A stretch of 64,000 nt of DNA from Branchiostoma lanceolatum (GCF_035083965.1 NC_089728.1:16927955-16991954); one strand, 5' to 3'; numbered from the stretch's first letter, positions 41,301 through 47,420 are shown. The notes: generated by a model from the letters alone, not told the origin. Translations and numbers: made by a program.

Positions 41301-43030
41301 TTGAACAAATGCATGTATCGTGCAACAGAAGTACAACTTGATACATGTACCTCTGCAAATGTTTGGCTGTCTGTGTGGTTGTTGTGTTGGTATGTAGTGA
41401 TTAGCTATATGAGCCAAAATGGTATGCTAGAAATAGTATGCTATCATTACGCAAAAAAAACAAATGTCACACTATTACTTTAACTTTATTGAAAAATGAT
41501 GGAGTAAAAAGACTGAACACTTAATATGTGGCATCGCGGTGGCGCAGTGGCAGGGTGTTTGGTCCCAGAACCCAAAGGTACTGGGTTCGAATCTGGGGTT
41601 CCCTGATTTGTCCCATTGACGTTGTGCCCTTGTGGACGTTAAATGGAGGTTCGGTGTTTGAGGAGAGCCACACCTCGAGCACATAAAAGAACGAATCACA
41701 CTTATCGAAAAGATTAGGGGTCTTTCTCGGTGTGAGATAGTGGATCAGATAAATCTGTCCGGATATGGCATATGCAGCTTGTACTGTTCAGTACAAACCT
41801 GGTGTGTTACACCTTGAAGCGGTTTACCGGTATGCAATGCAAACAAACAAACATGTCAAACAAACTTTGTTGTTTCTGCAACAGGTGCAGATATGGAGGG
41901 TCAGAACTCCACTCAGTAGCTGCCTTCATGGGAGGTAAGGAGAGAAAAAAATCTCTCAATAATGAGAAAATGATCTCAGTCATTTTTGTGCAACTAACAT
42001 CATTAAAACTCCCCAGCATTGCCTTTATACATGACATACAAATGTACATTTTATGTTGACAATCGAAATAAATGCTGTAAATCTTCATTAAAACATTCAG
42101 TGTTTTTTTAAAAGTAACTGATTTTTGCTGTCATTGTGAAAACATCACATCTGCACTTTCATTTCCATTGCGTTGCTAGACTATTTGCTACGGTACCCTT
42201 GCCAAACTGTTGTCTAATGTAGCATTAATGCCGCACTACGCGCTCCTTAGCGGAGCACATTGGGCATTAATGCTGGATTCCCTCTGCTCCCTTTGGAACA
42301 GAGCATTAATGCCAGCATACACCCCTGTCCATTAATCATCATTTATCACCCAGTCTTCTTGGACTGAAGGGGAAGTGGAAACCCTTTCCCCTGGCTGGTG
42401 CCAGTAGGGGTGGTCACACCAAATTAACCCTCTGCCCCCTAACTACAGTCCATCCTTGTTAAAATCCCCAGCTGTTGCAGGGTGCTAATGTATAGGTCAA
42501 GCATGACTAAAGGCCGTGGCAGAAAGCACTAATGCTGGAAAGATGCCAACTAATTGGTTCAAGCCTTGGTCCAAGGCATGGCTGCTAGGACATTGAGGGA
42601 CTGGTATTTGGACAGCCATAATTACCATGAAATTACCATGGCAGTGTGCACTAACCAAGCATTAGTGCTGCATAAGTATTTCTGGCATTAATGCTACATT
42701 AGACAACAGTTTGGCAAGGGTAACTGTTGATTCAACTACCCATTCAAAATATCATGAACTCTCTATTTCCATAAAAGTTCCATGTGCCATAAACTTTCAT
42801 GGAAATAAATCTATGGAGGAGCATTTACAAACAGCACAAGCCTGGCTTTTTGTTCATTTTCTTTTTCTTTTTTCCCGAGTTTCAACAGTTTTGTCACGAT
42901 CTTGATTTTGTGTTTGATAGGGGCTGCAGCGCAAGAGGTCATCAAACTGGTGACCAAACAGTTTGTACCCTTCAACAACACCTACATCTACAACGCTATG
43001 AACTCTTCCTCCGCCACATATACGCTCTGA
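4339..43030 (+). CDS. NAE1: NAE1 (APPBP1), NEDD8-activating enzyme E1 regulatory subunit, 22 exons
   Basis: Exons: 4339-4400, 5206-5309, 5745-5805, 6463-6493, 7293-7364, 7803-7882, 25342-25451, 32123-32232, 34147-34209, 34443-34506, 35263-35354, 35776-35835, 36336-36396, 36569-36641, 37188-37263, 38064-38103, 38618-38704, 39550-39642, 40362-40405, 40957-41027, 41885-41934, 42921-43030. They sum to 1614 bp = 537 aa plus stop (the vertebrate protein is about 534 aa) and all phases match. Landmarks are [14 protein letters not shown] (E1 N-terminal half), [23 protein letters not shown]-type [41 protein letters not shown] and the C-terminal [11 protein letters not shown]. With UBA3 it forms the heterodimer that activates NEDD8 for cullin neddylation. 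This subunit lacks the catalytic Cys by family knowledge. Intron 6 (7883-25341) holds an entire opposite-strand gene. Confidence 0.97.
5041..5132. repeat. Perfect hairpin (palindromic element)
   Basis: A ~32-bp inverted repeat: aagtaactaaagttcacata...gtttagccta at 5057-5090 is answered by taggctaaacattatg...tttagttactt at 5096-5127, with a loop of a few bases. It is in NAE1 intron 1, and looks like a very short MITE or snap-back insertion. Confidence 0.75.
5357..5392. repeat. (GT)n microsatellite
   Basis: Pure GT dinucleotide run in NAE1 intron 2, close to the exon 2 donor. Confidence 0.95.
6644..7040. mobile_element. hAT-like MITE with CAGGGCT termini (family B), copy 1
   Basis: Begins CAGGGCTTGAAAT and ends ATTTCGAGCCCTG. 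Inside are many repeats of a GGTGCACC-type motif. The flanks share GGTAT (6639-6643 and 7041-7045), a possible 5-bp TSD. The CAGGG-type TIR suggests hAT (inference). It is in NAE1 intron 4. The related copy is at 11553-12017. Confidence 0.75.
7932..8345. mobile_element. hAT-like MITE with perfect 8-bp TSD (family A), copy 1
   Basis: TIRs are TAGTGCTGCGTACC at the left and GGTACGCAGCACTA at the right. The flanks are an exact 8-bp duplication, GCCACATC (7924-7931 and 8346-8353). The interior is rich in GGTACCGGTAC-type motifs. The 8-bp TSD and TAGNG-type terminus fit the hAT superfamily. No ORF is present. It lies in NAE1 intron 6, just after exon 6. Confidence 0.88.
9497..9915. mobile_element. 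TIR element with ~55-bp inverted ends
   Basis: The left end carries aaactggcttcgtcatag, a G run, then ttgctcacaaactgt and catcgcgca. The right end carries the inverse (tgcgcaatgacat, acagtttgtgagcaaa, a C run, atgacgaaaccagttt). The ~300-bp interior has no recognised gene. Non-autonomous, superfamily unknown. Confidence 0.75.
9985..10080. repeat. Hairpin repeat with TTGCTTGAGTAATTATTTTT arms
   Basis: The left arm aaaaataattactcaagcaa is answered by ttgcttgagtaattattttt, separated by about 25 bp containing its own tgaaaatctt. The tail (gcgtatcttattacctggatg) resembles a segment near 40892, so it is part of a dispersed repeat. Confidence 0.65.
10406..10934. mobile_element. TIR element AAGCCCCGGTTACAC with a second element nested inside
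   Basis: The ends are perfect 15-bp inverted repeats, AAGCCCCGGTTACAC (10406-10420) and its complement (10920-10934). Within it, about 10711-10918 has the TACTGTAAxTCA...TTACAGTA architecture of another short element, so a nested insertion is likely. A degenerate relative of the outer interior (gaccactctagatctccaacc) lies near 11320. Confidence 0.65.
11006..23337 (-). CDS. Secreted protein with two discoidin (F5/8 type C) domains, 8 exons, nested in NAE1 intron 6
   Basis: Minus-strand exons: 23260-23337, 19215-19260, 17467-17654, 16413-16571, 15375-15513, 12924-13102, 12023-12184, 11006-11164 (1110 bp = 369 aa plus stop; phases agree). Exon 1 is a signal peptide ([19 protein letters not shown]). 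Exons 3-5 form discoidin domain 1 ([10 protein letters not shown] ... [18 protein letters not shown] ... GIVTQGR ... WVTSYTIQY ... [24 protein letters not shown]). Exons 6-8 form domain 2 ([11 protein letters not shown] ... [11 protein letters not shown] ... [25 protein letters not shown]). Both domains have the same exon layout, so they arose by duplication. Discoidin domains bind phospholipid, glycans or collagen at the cell surface; the ligand here is unknown. A GT (cag|gtgggc) just before the stop could instead splice to a further exon. Confidence 0.9.
11553..12017. mobile_element. hAT-like MITE with CAGGGCT termini (family B), copy 2, abutting a splice donor
   Basis: Begins CAGGGCTCTAAAT and ends AATTTTGAGCCCTG, with GGTGCACC-type subterminal motifs as in 6644-7040. 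Its right end (12017) is five bases from the end of discoidin exon 7 (12023, minus strand), so the donor GTATG is immediately followed by element sequence. No clean TSD is seen. Confidence 0.8.
12256..12500 (+). mobile_element. tRNA-derived SINE (family 2), copy 1
   Basis: The head has a box A-like tggcctagtgggt and a box B-like ggtcgtgagtttgattccc, followed by cggccgggtcatatcaaag. The same order occurs at 39222-39500. It is in the intron between discoidin exons 6 and 7. RNA polymerase III promoter elements are inferred from the motifs. Confidence 0.75.
12545..12740 (-). mobile_element. SINE family 1 fragment, minus orientation
   Basis: Shares ggcacggtatgggaaggcgg, the cctccccaacc block and tttttacacctgggtggagt with the copy at 3040-3356. 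The tRNA-like head is lost or degraded. Confidence 0.6.
13164..13556. mobile_element. hAT-like MITE with perfect 8-bp TSD (family A), copy 2
   Basis: TIRs TAGAGCTATGTACC and GGTACACAGCTCTA are flanked by an exact 8-bp duplication GTCGTGAC (13156-13163 and 13557-13564). The interior is GGTACC/ACCGGTAC-rich like 7932-8345. It lies 62 bp upstream (in transcript sense) of discoidin exon 6, so it is close to that acceptor. Confidence 0.88.
14937..15335. mobile_element. TIR element with ATGGATGACATC-type ends (family H), copy 1
   Basis: The left end is ttgattaatatatgggtgaca and the right end is gatgtcacccatatcatta then aaatcaacatcatggcc. The related copies at 28988-29380, 32927-33322, 37393-37524 and 54395-54770 share these termini and the interior (atctttcctgaccacgtaga also occurs near 54650). 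No ORF is present. Confidence 0.65.
16013..16383 (-). repeat. Two decayed tandem copies of the 3' part of discoidin exon 4
   Basis: The block containing the end of exon 4 and its donor is repeated at ~198-bp steps: ggcctccatcagtgct at 16021 and 16221, and the functional gacctccatcagtgct at 16417. The middle copy has an in-frame TAA where the functional exon has a Tyr codon. The distal copy (16017-16073 minus) keeps an acceptor-like cctacag, a 57-bp open frame ([19 protein letters not shown]) and a donor cag|gtttgt. It is either a decayed duplicate or an optional mini-exon that would keep frame. Confidence 0.75.
17041..17440. repeat. Degenerate tandem repeat (gtaggtgtgtag / tactgcagc units)
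   Basis: Units of about 130-180 bp share the order 'gatgg/gataaatctt..atgattttt', 'ggtaggtgtgtag', 'aggtcaagttc.aaaatggttc' and 'ggtactgcagc'. Two full units and one partial are seen. They overlap a long minus-strand open frame that extends from discoidin exon 3 but is intronic. Related scraps (tactgcagcag.actt) occur near 5515 and 13790. Confidence 0.65.
17932..18204. mobile_element. MITE with TTAGGGGGGTTCACATGAGTG-like ends (family J), copy 1
   Basis: The left end is aaggtaggattcacatgagtg and the right end cactcatgtgaacccccccta. The internal landmarks gtttgcgagg, 'cactttgaccca' and 'cttctttggccgca' are shared with 43042-43556. It is in the intron between discoidin exons 2 and 3. Confidence 0.75.
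18501..18672. mobile_element. Short foldback element AGCCTCCGNTGCAGACTCC (family I)
   Basis: The ends agcctccgttgcagactcc and ggagtctgcatcggaggct are ~33-bp inverted repeats extending into ggctgttttc/gaaaacagtc. The centre is A/T-rich. The terminal motif matches the larger element at 1239-2109. Confidence 0.8.
19715..19858 (-). mobile_element. tRNA-derived SINE (family 1) head, minus orientation
   Basis: The minus-strand reading gives gtgtcgcgtggcgtaacgg (box A-like) and cgggttcaaatccctc (box B-like), followed by the family body (aaggctctttacacgac, ctcactccatccaaatg). It lies in the intron between discoidin exons 1 and 2. Confidence 0.75.
20189..20405. mobile_element. MITE with TACTGTAAATGCA ends (family D), copy 1
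   Basis: Starts tactgtaaatgcagaaaagt and ends tattaaattttacagta. The interior has gcagtggttttatg and repeated gaac.taaaac.ac motifs. Copies recur at 29608, 30388, 34868, 56798 and 62676. Confidence 0.75.
21244..21443. repeat. Short interspersed ~210-bp element (family E), copy 3
   Basis: Landmarks gcggttgggggag, caacggtggg-type 'aacggtgggaacacac', gactattgaccgtta and taacaaatcaagaattacag match 669-878 and 2519-2737. Confidence 0.7.
21762..21931. mobile_element. Harbinger-like MITE GGCCACACC (family C), copy 1, in a tandem repeat
   Basis: A near-perfect hairpin: ggccacaccaatttaatttc at the left, gaaattaaattggtgtggcc at the right, and an A/T-rich centre with 'ggccagccttctgtttt'. It is flanked by the 3-bp duplication TCA (21759-21761 and 21932-21934). 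A 3-bp TSD with GGCC ends fits PIF/Harbinger (inference). It interrupts one unit of the tandem repeat at 21690-22215. Confidence 0.85.
21935..22215. repeat. Tandem ~115-bp repeats
   Basis: Repeated order: ttgtcattaaaggtttattt, tttctgtgat.ga.at.aatcgt, cagaggactgtctag/act, tttattgga, gagggacaggtt. At least two units follow the MITE, and a partial unit (cattaaggtatatat ... gtgatggacataag) lies before it, with the MITE between. Confidence 0.75.
24304..24525. mobile_element. Harbinger-like MITE (family C), copy 2
   Basis: Begins gccacaccaatttaatttct and ends accaagaaattaaaatggtg then tggcc. The interior contains agaaggctgggg like copy 1, plus about 60 unrelated bases. No clear TSD. Confidence 0.75.
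24636..24897. repeat. (GAGT)n tetranucleotide satellite with ordered variants
   Basis: About 260 bp of GAGT repeats punctuated by gggtgt and gatcagt variants in the first half, then a pure run. It lies in NAE1 intron 6, about 450 bp before exon 7. The period of 4 makes all minus frames read as Thr-His-Ser-Leu, a false ORF. Confidence 0.95.
25973..27126. mobile_element. 1.15-kb TIR element GAGGGCCTGCATG with 6-bp TSD (family F), copy 1
   Basis: Ends GAGGGCCTGCATG and CATGCAGGCCCTC lie between identical TATCAG hexamers (25967-25972 and 27127-27132). The subterminal regions are crowded with CGTAATC/CGTAAxxCGTA motifs on both sides. The centre has three roughly repeated blocks (gcccctcaaaatg-type, 'agcgtttcaaaggg', 'agattttacaa'). 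No transposase seen. The short relative is at 57853-58198. It is in NAE1 intron 7. Confidence 0.85.
28988..29380. mobile_element. Family H TIR element, copy 2
   Basis: Starts aggccatgcagatttgatta then tatggatgacatc; ends gtcatccatacaatcgtatc then aacatggcct. The interior aligns with 32927-33322 (agattcttcatttttgttc, tttctttgcaatctacggc, tttgcagctgatttgtac). Confidence 0.8.
29608..30045. mobile_element. Family D MITE, copy 2 (enlarged or composite)
   Basis: Starts tactgtaaatgcagaaatgt and ends cttaaaagtcctttacagta. It is about twice as long as other copies; the extra ~250 bp in the middle suggests a nested insertion. Confidence 0.65.
30388..30606. mobile_element. Family D MITE, copy 3
   Basis: Starts tactgtaaatgcatttaagt and ends ttccgcatttacagta. 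The interior has aagttcgcg motifs in both orientations. It is in NAE1 intron 7. Confidence 0.8.
31221..31646. mobile_element. TIR element with ~35-bp ends related to family H
   Basis: The left end is taggctgcaccaagtaattt then ttatggatgacgtcc. The right end is ggacgtcatccataaaaatt then acttggtgtagccta, a near-perfect inverted repeat. The interior 'gagagcacgaaaa...ggccgaaaaa' resembles 25495-25720. Confidence 0.75.
31660..31937 (+). mobile_element. SINE family 1 body without tRNA head
   Basis: Shares gttaaatggaggt-like 'attaaatggaggtccgtgtt', gagagccacacctc, agagtagggatcctt and 'acaaacctggtgtgttac' with 37609-38029 and 41529-41852. Confidence 0.7.
32927..33322. mobile_element. Family H TIR element, copy 3
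   Basis: Starts agccatgttgattcaattat then acggatgac; ends accatatcaaataaacatgg then cc. The interior aligns with 28988-29380. It produces two overlapping spurious open frames on the plus strand. Confidence 0.75.
33425..33985 (+). mobile_element. LINE 3'-terminal fragment
   Basis: An open frame 33431-33763 (110 codons) encodes a C-terminal segment of a LINE ORF2, with [20 protein letters not shown] and a zinc-knuckle-like [17 protein letters not shown] motif. It is followed by an untranslated tail ending caataaagttc then (ATTC)n at about 33970-33990. The reverse-transcriptase part is missing, so it is 5'-truncated and dead. It is in NAE1 intron 8. Confidence 0.8.
34868..35195. mobile_element. 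Family D MITE, copy 4, carrying a nested family C MITE
   Basis: Outer ends are actgtaaatgcagaaatgtt and actgaaatgcatttacagtt. At 35040-35149 it is interrupted by the GGCCACACC element with a TTA duplication. The outer MITE resumes cleanly on the other side ('cgcgaaataaagaccacgcg'). Confidence 0.85.
35040..35149. mobile_element. Harbinger-like MITE (family C), copy 3, nested
   Basis: A 110-bp hairpin from ggccacaccaatttaattt to aattaacttggtgtggcc, flanked by TTA on both sides (35037-35039 and 35150-35152). The centre (ggccagccttctgttt) matches 21762-21931. Confidence 0.85.
37393..37524. mobile_element. Family H TIR element, short copy
   Basis: Starts ggccatgctgatttgattat then atggatgacatc; ends aaatcaagtcggtatggcc. 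This is an internally deleted relative of 28988-29380. NAE1 intron 15. Confidence 0.7.
37609..38029 (+). mobile_element. tRNA-derived SINE (family 1), near-complete copy
   Basis: The tRNA-like head has box A-like gtgtggcgcaactgtagag and box B-like ggatctaatccca. The body has gcccttgggaaaggcactta, ctcacttcactcaggtgta, gttaaatggaggtcccgtgt and agagtaggggcatgccccgg. The tail is (AAAT)n at 38010-38029. In NAE1 intron 15, plus orientation. Confidence 0.85.
38190..38574 (+). mobile_element. tRNA-derived SINE (family 1), diverged copy
   Basis: The box B-like ctgggttcaaatcccg (38231-38246) is followed by ttgtgccctatatgtgaaag, gactcaggtgaaaatgagta, agagtaggggtccttt and the tail gtaaaacaaaacaaaaa. It ends about 45 bp before NAE1 exon 17. 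Confidence 0.75.
39222..39500 (+). mobile_element. tRNA-derived SINE (family 2), copy 2
   Basis: Box A-like tggcctagtgggtagagtg and box B-like gtcgtgagtttgaaccccgg lie about 30 bp apart, followed by gccgggtcataccaaagact, as in 12256-12500. Ends about 50 bp before NAE1 exon 18. Confidence 0.85.
40640..40922. repeat. Dispersed repeat sharing sequence with 9985-10080
   Basis: Contains agcaactggataaaattgga, gttgcttgagtagctgtctt and ttggcatgtcttattaccca then tggatgtataagcttcat, close to the 10030-10080 sequence. It sits in NAE1 intron 19 immediately before exon 20. Confidence 0.55.
41130..41220. repeat. Short hairpin
   Basis: The arms caacacggtgtattccg.atcaac and gttgatgcggaatacaccg then tgttg (about 24 bp) flank a 42-bp loop that contains its own imperfect gccagcccgac/gagggccggg pairing. 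NAE1 intron 20. Confidence 0.7.
41529..41852 (+). mobile_element. tRNA-derived SINE (family 1), best-preserved head
   Basis: Starts tggcatcgcggtggcgcagtgg (box A region) with box B actgggttcgaatctgggg about 40 bp on. The body gttaaatggaggttcggtgt, gagagccacacctcgag and 'acaaacctggtgtgttacacc' matches the other copies; the tail is aaacaaacaaac. It ends about 33 bp before NAE1 exon 21. Confidence 0.88.
42196..42720. mobile_element. TIR element CCCTTGCCAAACTG flanked by TA
   Basis: A perfect inverted repeat of about 37 bp: cccttgccaaactgttgtct then aatgtagcattaatgcc at the left, and the complement at the right (42684-42720). TA lies directly outside both ends (42194-42195 and 42721-42722), as for Tc1/mariner-type TA insertions (inference). 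The interior repeats the word GCATTAATGC. No transposase. NAE1 intron 21. Confidence 0.85.
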
Positions 43031-43041
43031 TCGAGTCGTGT

Positions 43042-43556
43042 ATAAGGGGGGGCTTCACACGAGTGTATATTTAAGTCTGTATGAGTTTTGTATTGACATT
43101 GTTTTGGGTCAGGTTGAGTTTGCTAGCATGGGTGCCATCCGGCTACTATCGGGGCTCCTACGCTACCCGTAAAAAAGTCGATCTTTCAGGGTAGCGAGTG
43201 TAGGAGCCCCCGCCCCGGTAGTAATCGGATGGCACCCAGGCTGGAAAGACGATTTTTTTCAGGGTAGCAAGTGTAGGAGCCCCGGTAATGATCGGATGGC
43301 ACTCAGGCTATGAAAACAATTTCTATTACGGTAGCGAGTGTAGGAGCCCTGGTCATAATAATCGGATGGCACCCATGCTAAAGGTTTGCAGAAAAGAACA
43401 GTTACTGTTGTTTTCACTTTGACCCACCGTTGTTCAGCCTGGTTATCGAACCGTAAAAAATACTTCTTTGGCCGCAAACTTAACCTATTGTTAATACGGA
43501 ACTCAAACGGACTTGAATATACGCACTCCTGTGAACCTCCCTTAAGACACTCTTCA
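43042..43556. mobile_element. Family J MITE, copy 2, with internal repeat block, in the NAE1 3' end
   Basis: Ends ataagggggggcttcacacg and ctcctgtgaacctcccttaag match 17932-18204. Between them 43123-43381 is a nested block of inverted/tandem units (ggtgccatccg ... ggggctcctacgctaccc; ggtagcgagtgtaggagccc ... atcggatggcaccc) present about three times. It begins 12 bases after the NAE1 stop, so it probably contributes 3'UTR sequence. Confidence 0.75.
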
Positions 43557-45260
43557 AGCAGTTATTTCTGTATTTTGATAAGAAACAAGATTTGCTCTTT
43601 GTGCAAGAAAAATCCAGTTATGGATTTAAGGTTTCTGAGGAACCGCATCGTAGAAATGTTTTTGAACCGAAATATACTAGTACCAAGTTTCAAGAACTTC
43701 ATGTAGAGATGCTATTGTGATGTATTACCAGTGTTCGTAACCTATAGTTACATGTCAGTTGTGATAGAAAACTTTTGAAGTTTCAAAACCTGATCTACGT
43801 TGTTATCCCAAGTGAGGTGTGTGTAGAACAGACAAGAAGCCTTATGTATTTACATTGTCCTTCAAATAGAATTAAAAAATAGCCATATTGTTGTATCAAA
43901 CTGCCAACCACAAGCTTATGTAGCCATTTTTTTTAGCTCCGGTAACTTTACTATCATGTCAAACAAAATGTTCACTACCAGCACATAACAATTATAGTAA
44001 TAGTACATGATGAAATTTCTAGCAGTTATGTTTCAGCCAATGACTATAGACTTTACAGTGCTGGGGATGAGCACCACTCCTGTATGATGTCATCTATTTG
44101 TCGACTTTGTTAAAGATGCTGCACAAGACGTTGTGTTGAGTATGCCCGCTCTTTCTTTAGCAATTTGTCAGATACATAGCACAGGACTGTCTCCAGGACC
44201 CATCCCTCTGTCCTGGAACGTAAATTTCCTTGTTGGGACTGAAAAGAAATGTCACCAGATCCTTCCAAAATAAATCTGAACCTAAACATGAAATTGATGA
44301 AAATGTATTTTTGTCAGCTTAAAAGGACGAAAATTAACAAGTCTACAAAACCATGAGAGGGACGGAAAGTCATTTAAACTTAATATAAAGCTGGAGACAG
44401 CCCTATACATGTCCAACAGCCATGCACCAATGTCTGTAACATGGAGCATCCTAAAAGACTGGCTACCAGGTTATGTATTGTAACTGGAACATCCTAAGAG
44501 ACTGTTTACCAGGTTATTTTTGGAGACAGCCCTGTACATGCCCAACAGCCATGCACCAATGTCTGTAACATGGGAGCATCCTAAAAGACTGGCTACCAGG
44601 TCATATGTTTGTAACTAGAACAGCCTAAGAGGCTGTTTACCAGGTTATCTCTGGGTACCCTTTAGTGTCTTATTGAAGCAGGAGGAACTGACAGTATTTG
44701 GTCATATCACTATTATCAGTTTGATGTTTCTCATGCATCGATATTGTATAAGATGAAAGAAAATTCAGGCCTCTTAAAAAGACACCACTGTTTACATGAA
44801 GGGTGAACAATGTGCAACTGTTTTGTGACCATGAAGTAAATATATATACATGATGGTGAACTGTTGTTTGTTATGAAGTTTATACTTCTGTGTCTACAAG
44901 GTAGAATTTCTGTCTGAATGTTATAATCAAGACAGGGCTCTAGCCAGTGCTTGTCATTCTGCGTATCACTACATTGGGAAAGTTTTAAGACCATATCGTC
45001 AACCTTGGTGGACAAAATTGGTCCGTAAAGATATAGAACCATTCAAGTTTGAATAAACCACACCTCTAGAAGTTGAACAATTACAAAAATTTGTACAAGA
45101 TGAAGGAAAGAAGTCTTTATGATTTTTCATTCAGTGGAAATTGCAAGAACGGTAAGAAAATTCCAAGCTAGTTAAACCCCTGGTGTAAACGAATAGAGTA
45201 AACACTGTACTTTAAGTTACATCTAATAACAGCACAACAGAATGAAGCACACACCATTTC
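43557..45260. other. Intergenic spacer between NAE1 and UQCRFS1
   Basis: The two genes converge here. No coding exon was recognised. The contents are A/T-rich unique sequence, a ~130-bp tandem duplication at 44392-44650, and candidate AATAAA-like motifs for NAE1 (for example near 44267). Confidence 0.6.
44392..44650. repeat. Tandem duplication, two ~130-bp units
   Basis: Each unit holds ggagacagccct.tacatg, caacagccatgcaccaatgt, gagcatcctaaaagactggc and actgtttaccaggttat / ggctgtttaccaggttat. The units differ at only a few positions. Confidence 0.9.
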
Positions 45261-45273
45261 ACACAGCCAAGGG

Positions 45274-45279
45274 TTTATT
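45274..45279 (-). promoter_or_regulatory. Polyadenylation signal of UQCRFS1 (AATAAA)
   Basis: AATAAA on the minus strand, about 220 bases past the UQCRFS1 stop at 45498. Confidence 0.6.
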
Positions 45280-45497
45280 CAGTGATCACAAACAATAATA
45301 GTTCTGATAACCAGTTTTCTTTTGTCCTTTAAAATACACATGTAACTACTTGTCAACCTGTTTAATGACTTGCATTCGGGCAATAAACTACACTCCGTAT
45401 GACTTGCCTTCAAACATCGAAAGCTGTCATGTTGAACAGTAATGTTGAAATGATTAATGTCTTTTCTGTACATGTATCAAACTTGAGAGTTGCTTCG

Positions 45498-46975
45498 TTA
45501 ACCTACAATAAGTGTTTCTTCATCGGGGAACGTGTACTCTGGAACTTCGAGATTGTATGGGGCGGGGCCTTTCCTTAGCCTTCCCGACGCGTCGTAGTGA
45601 GAGCCATGGCACGGGCAGTAGTAGCCGCCGTAATCGCCCGCATTGGCAATCGGCACGCAGCCGAGATGCGTGCACACGCCGATCAGAACCAGCCACTCCG
45701 CCTTCTGCACGCGGATCTCGTCGGGTTCTGGATCTCTCAGCGTGTTGTGATCTACGGCGCGGACCTCGTTGACTTCTTCGTCCGTGCGATGGCGGACAAA
45801 GAGGGGCTTCCCGCGCCACTTGATGGTCACGCTCTTCCCCTCCGGGATCTCGGACAGCTTGACCTCGATCTTGGCCAAGGCCAGGACGTCGGCGGACGCG
45901 CTCATGGTGGTGACGAGGTCCTGTACCACGTTCTTGGCAGCGTAGGCACAGGTCACCGCGCAACCACCTACCAGCATGTAGGAGAAGGCCTTGCGGGAGA
46001 CATCGCTGCTAACGGCAGGCTTGTTGGGATCCTGCACATCGCGACGGCGGTAGTCGTTGAAGTCTGGCACGGTGATATCACTGTGGGCGAACCGCACCTG
46101 GCTTGGCCCTAAAGAATAAAGGAAAATTGAAAATGTCAGCAGGTGAGAAATCACTAAAAAAATTATTTTGAAAATATGACTTTCAACGCCATAATATTGC
46201 TTAGGTTGCCTTTAAAAGAATCTCCAGTATCCTAAGGAAATTTGAAATTAGAAAAACAGGAAAAGGTTAAACAAATTATTTTATGGTTTGGCAACATGTT
46301 GTGACTTTTAGTTCTTTGTTTTTATCAATATCAAGGGTAGTCCCTTCAGTTAACCGAGTAACTAATTTCCAAAGGAGCCCTTACGTTACAAAACCATAAG
46401 TTAGCTGCTTTGTTTGGTTCAAACTGAATCAAACTAAGTTACTGTTATCTACTGTATCAGGCCACAATGGATAGACAAAGATTTCGGGACACCTAAAATG
46501 TTATACAAATATGATTGAATATGATATACTGACAGCGTTATCCAAGTGCAGGTTGTATAAGCCGTGTCAAATATGGTGGTGGTGAGAGGTAGGCACAACA
46601 AAACTACGCAATCCTAGGCACTTTTCATAACAGACTGCGAATATCTAAATATCCTGTGACGTTGAGTTTTAATCCTTAGCCTTTCTTCCCTATCCTACAG
46701 ACTTTATCTAGTTTTACATCAGTGTATAAGATCGTAATTTAGCCAGGGATGTTACGTTACGTACCGTGAACACCAGAGGTCACTCGTAGCGCACTGCGCG
46801 GTAGCGTCTTGGCCATGGTGCCGCTCGTCTGGGGCTCGACGGGAGACGGTACCAGCACCGAGTCTGCTTTCACGGCGACCGCTGGGATCAGAGGCCGTAG
46901 CTGAGACGCCACACACTGCGATGTGGCGGTCAGGTACGGCGCCAGGCCGGCGCTACGGACGACACTGCTCCACAT
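45498..46975 (-). CDS. UQCRFS1: UQCRFS1, mitochondrial cytochrome bc1 complex Rieske iron-sulfur subunit
   Basis: Two minus-strand exons, 46765-46975 and 45498-46108, make 273 codons plus stop (the human protein is 274 aa). I chose the ATG at 46975 ([19 protein letters not shown]) over an in-frame ATG ten codons upstream because it aligns with the vertebrate presequence. The order is: mitochondrial presequence and matrix N-terminus (~1-77); [10 protein letters not shown]; a single membrane helix with [20 protein letters not shown] and the flexible hinge [17 protein letters not shown]; then the Rieske fold. Cluster ligands lie in CTHLGC and CPCHGSH, two Cys and two His, with the disulfide Cys pair also present. 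It carries electrons from ubiquinol to cytochrome c1 in complex III. The intron holds a fragment of the TTAA element family at 46152-46206. Confidence 0.97.
46152..46206. mobile_element. Solo end of a TTAA-type element (family G)
   Basis: The sequence ttttgaaaatatgactttca then acgccataatattgcttagg then ttgccttta is nearly identical to the right end of 58403-60195, again with TTAA outside GGTTGCCT. It lies about 45 bp into the UQCRFS1 intron, close to the exon 2 acceptor. Confidence 0.8.
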
Positions 46976-47126
46976 ATTATAGTCGACTACCGGCGAGGTC
47001 GTCAAAATGGTGGTTACATGAGAGATTACGTCACGATCTAGTGCGCAGGATCAGTTACGTCTGGAACTGTCGTAAAATGTCGTAAGTGCTGTCGTAAACT
47101 GTTAAACCGCAAAACGGTCTCGTATC

Positions 47127-47420
47127 CTTACAGTGCAGTGGGGACATCTGGCGAGATGTACCTGAAGTGTATGAAGGAAGTTGCTGCTGACAGGATGATC
47201 CGTTATTGCAAAAAGGTTGTGGCTACTGTCAGGATGATCCTGTCAGCAGTGGAATTTTTTGCACTGCAGACAGGATCATCCTGTTAGCAGCGGAAAAATC
47301 TGCACTGCTGTCAGGATCATCCTGTCAGTGCAGATTTTTCCACTGCTGACAGGATTTTTCCTGTCAGCAGCGGAAATTTTTCTACTTCTGACAGGATCAT
47401 TTTGAAAATCTAAATTTCCT
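47127..47420. repeat. Palindrome array 1 with conserved leader
   Basis: A leader (cttacagtgcagtggggaca, tggcgagatgtacctgaagt, atgaaggaagttgctgctga) is followed by alternating palindromes built on CTGACAGGAT.ATCCTGTCAG and A/T spacers (aaaaatc, atttttc). At least five palindromes are seen at ~40-bp steps. The leader is repeated at 48178 before array 3. Confidence 0.85.

Noticed and set aside
41529-41610. tRNA gene (box A and box B motifs)
   Set aside because: Head of a SINE: no full cloverleaf, repeated body and A-rich tail shared with several copies.
45597-46112. 171-codon plus-strand frame opposite UQCRFS1, and a 147-codon minus frame
   Set aside because: Shadow frames of the GC-rich Rieske exon; the Rieske frame has the conserved cluster motifs.
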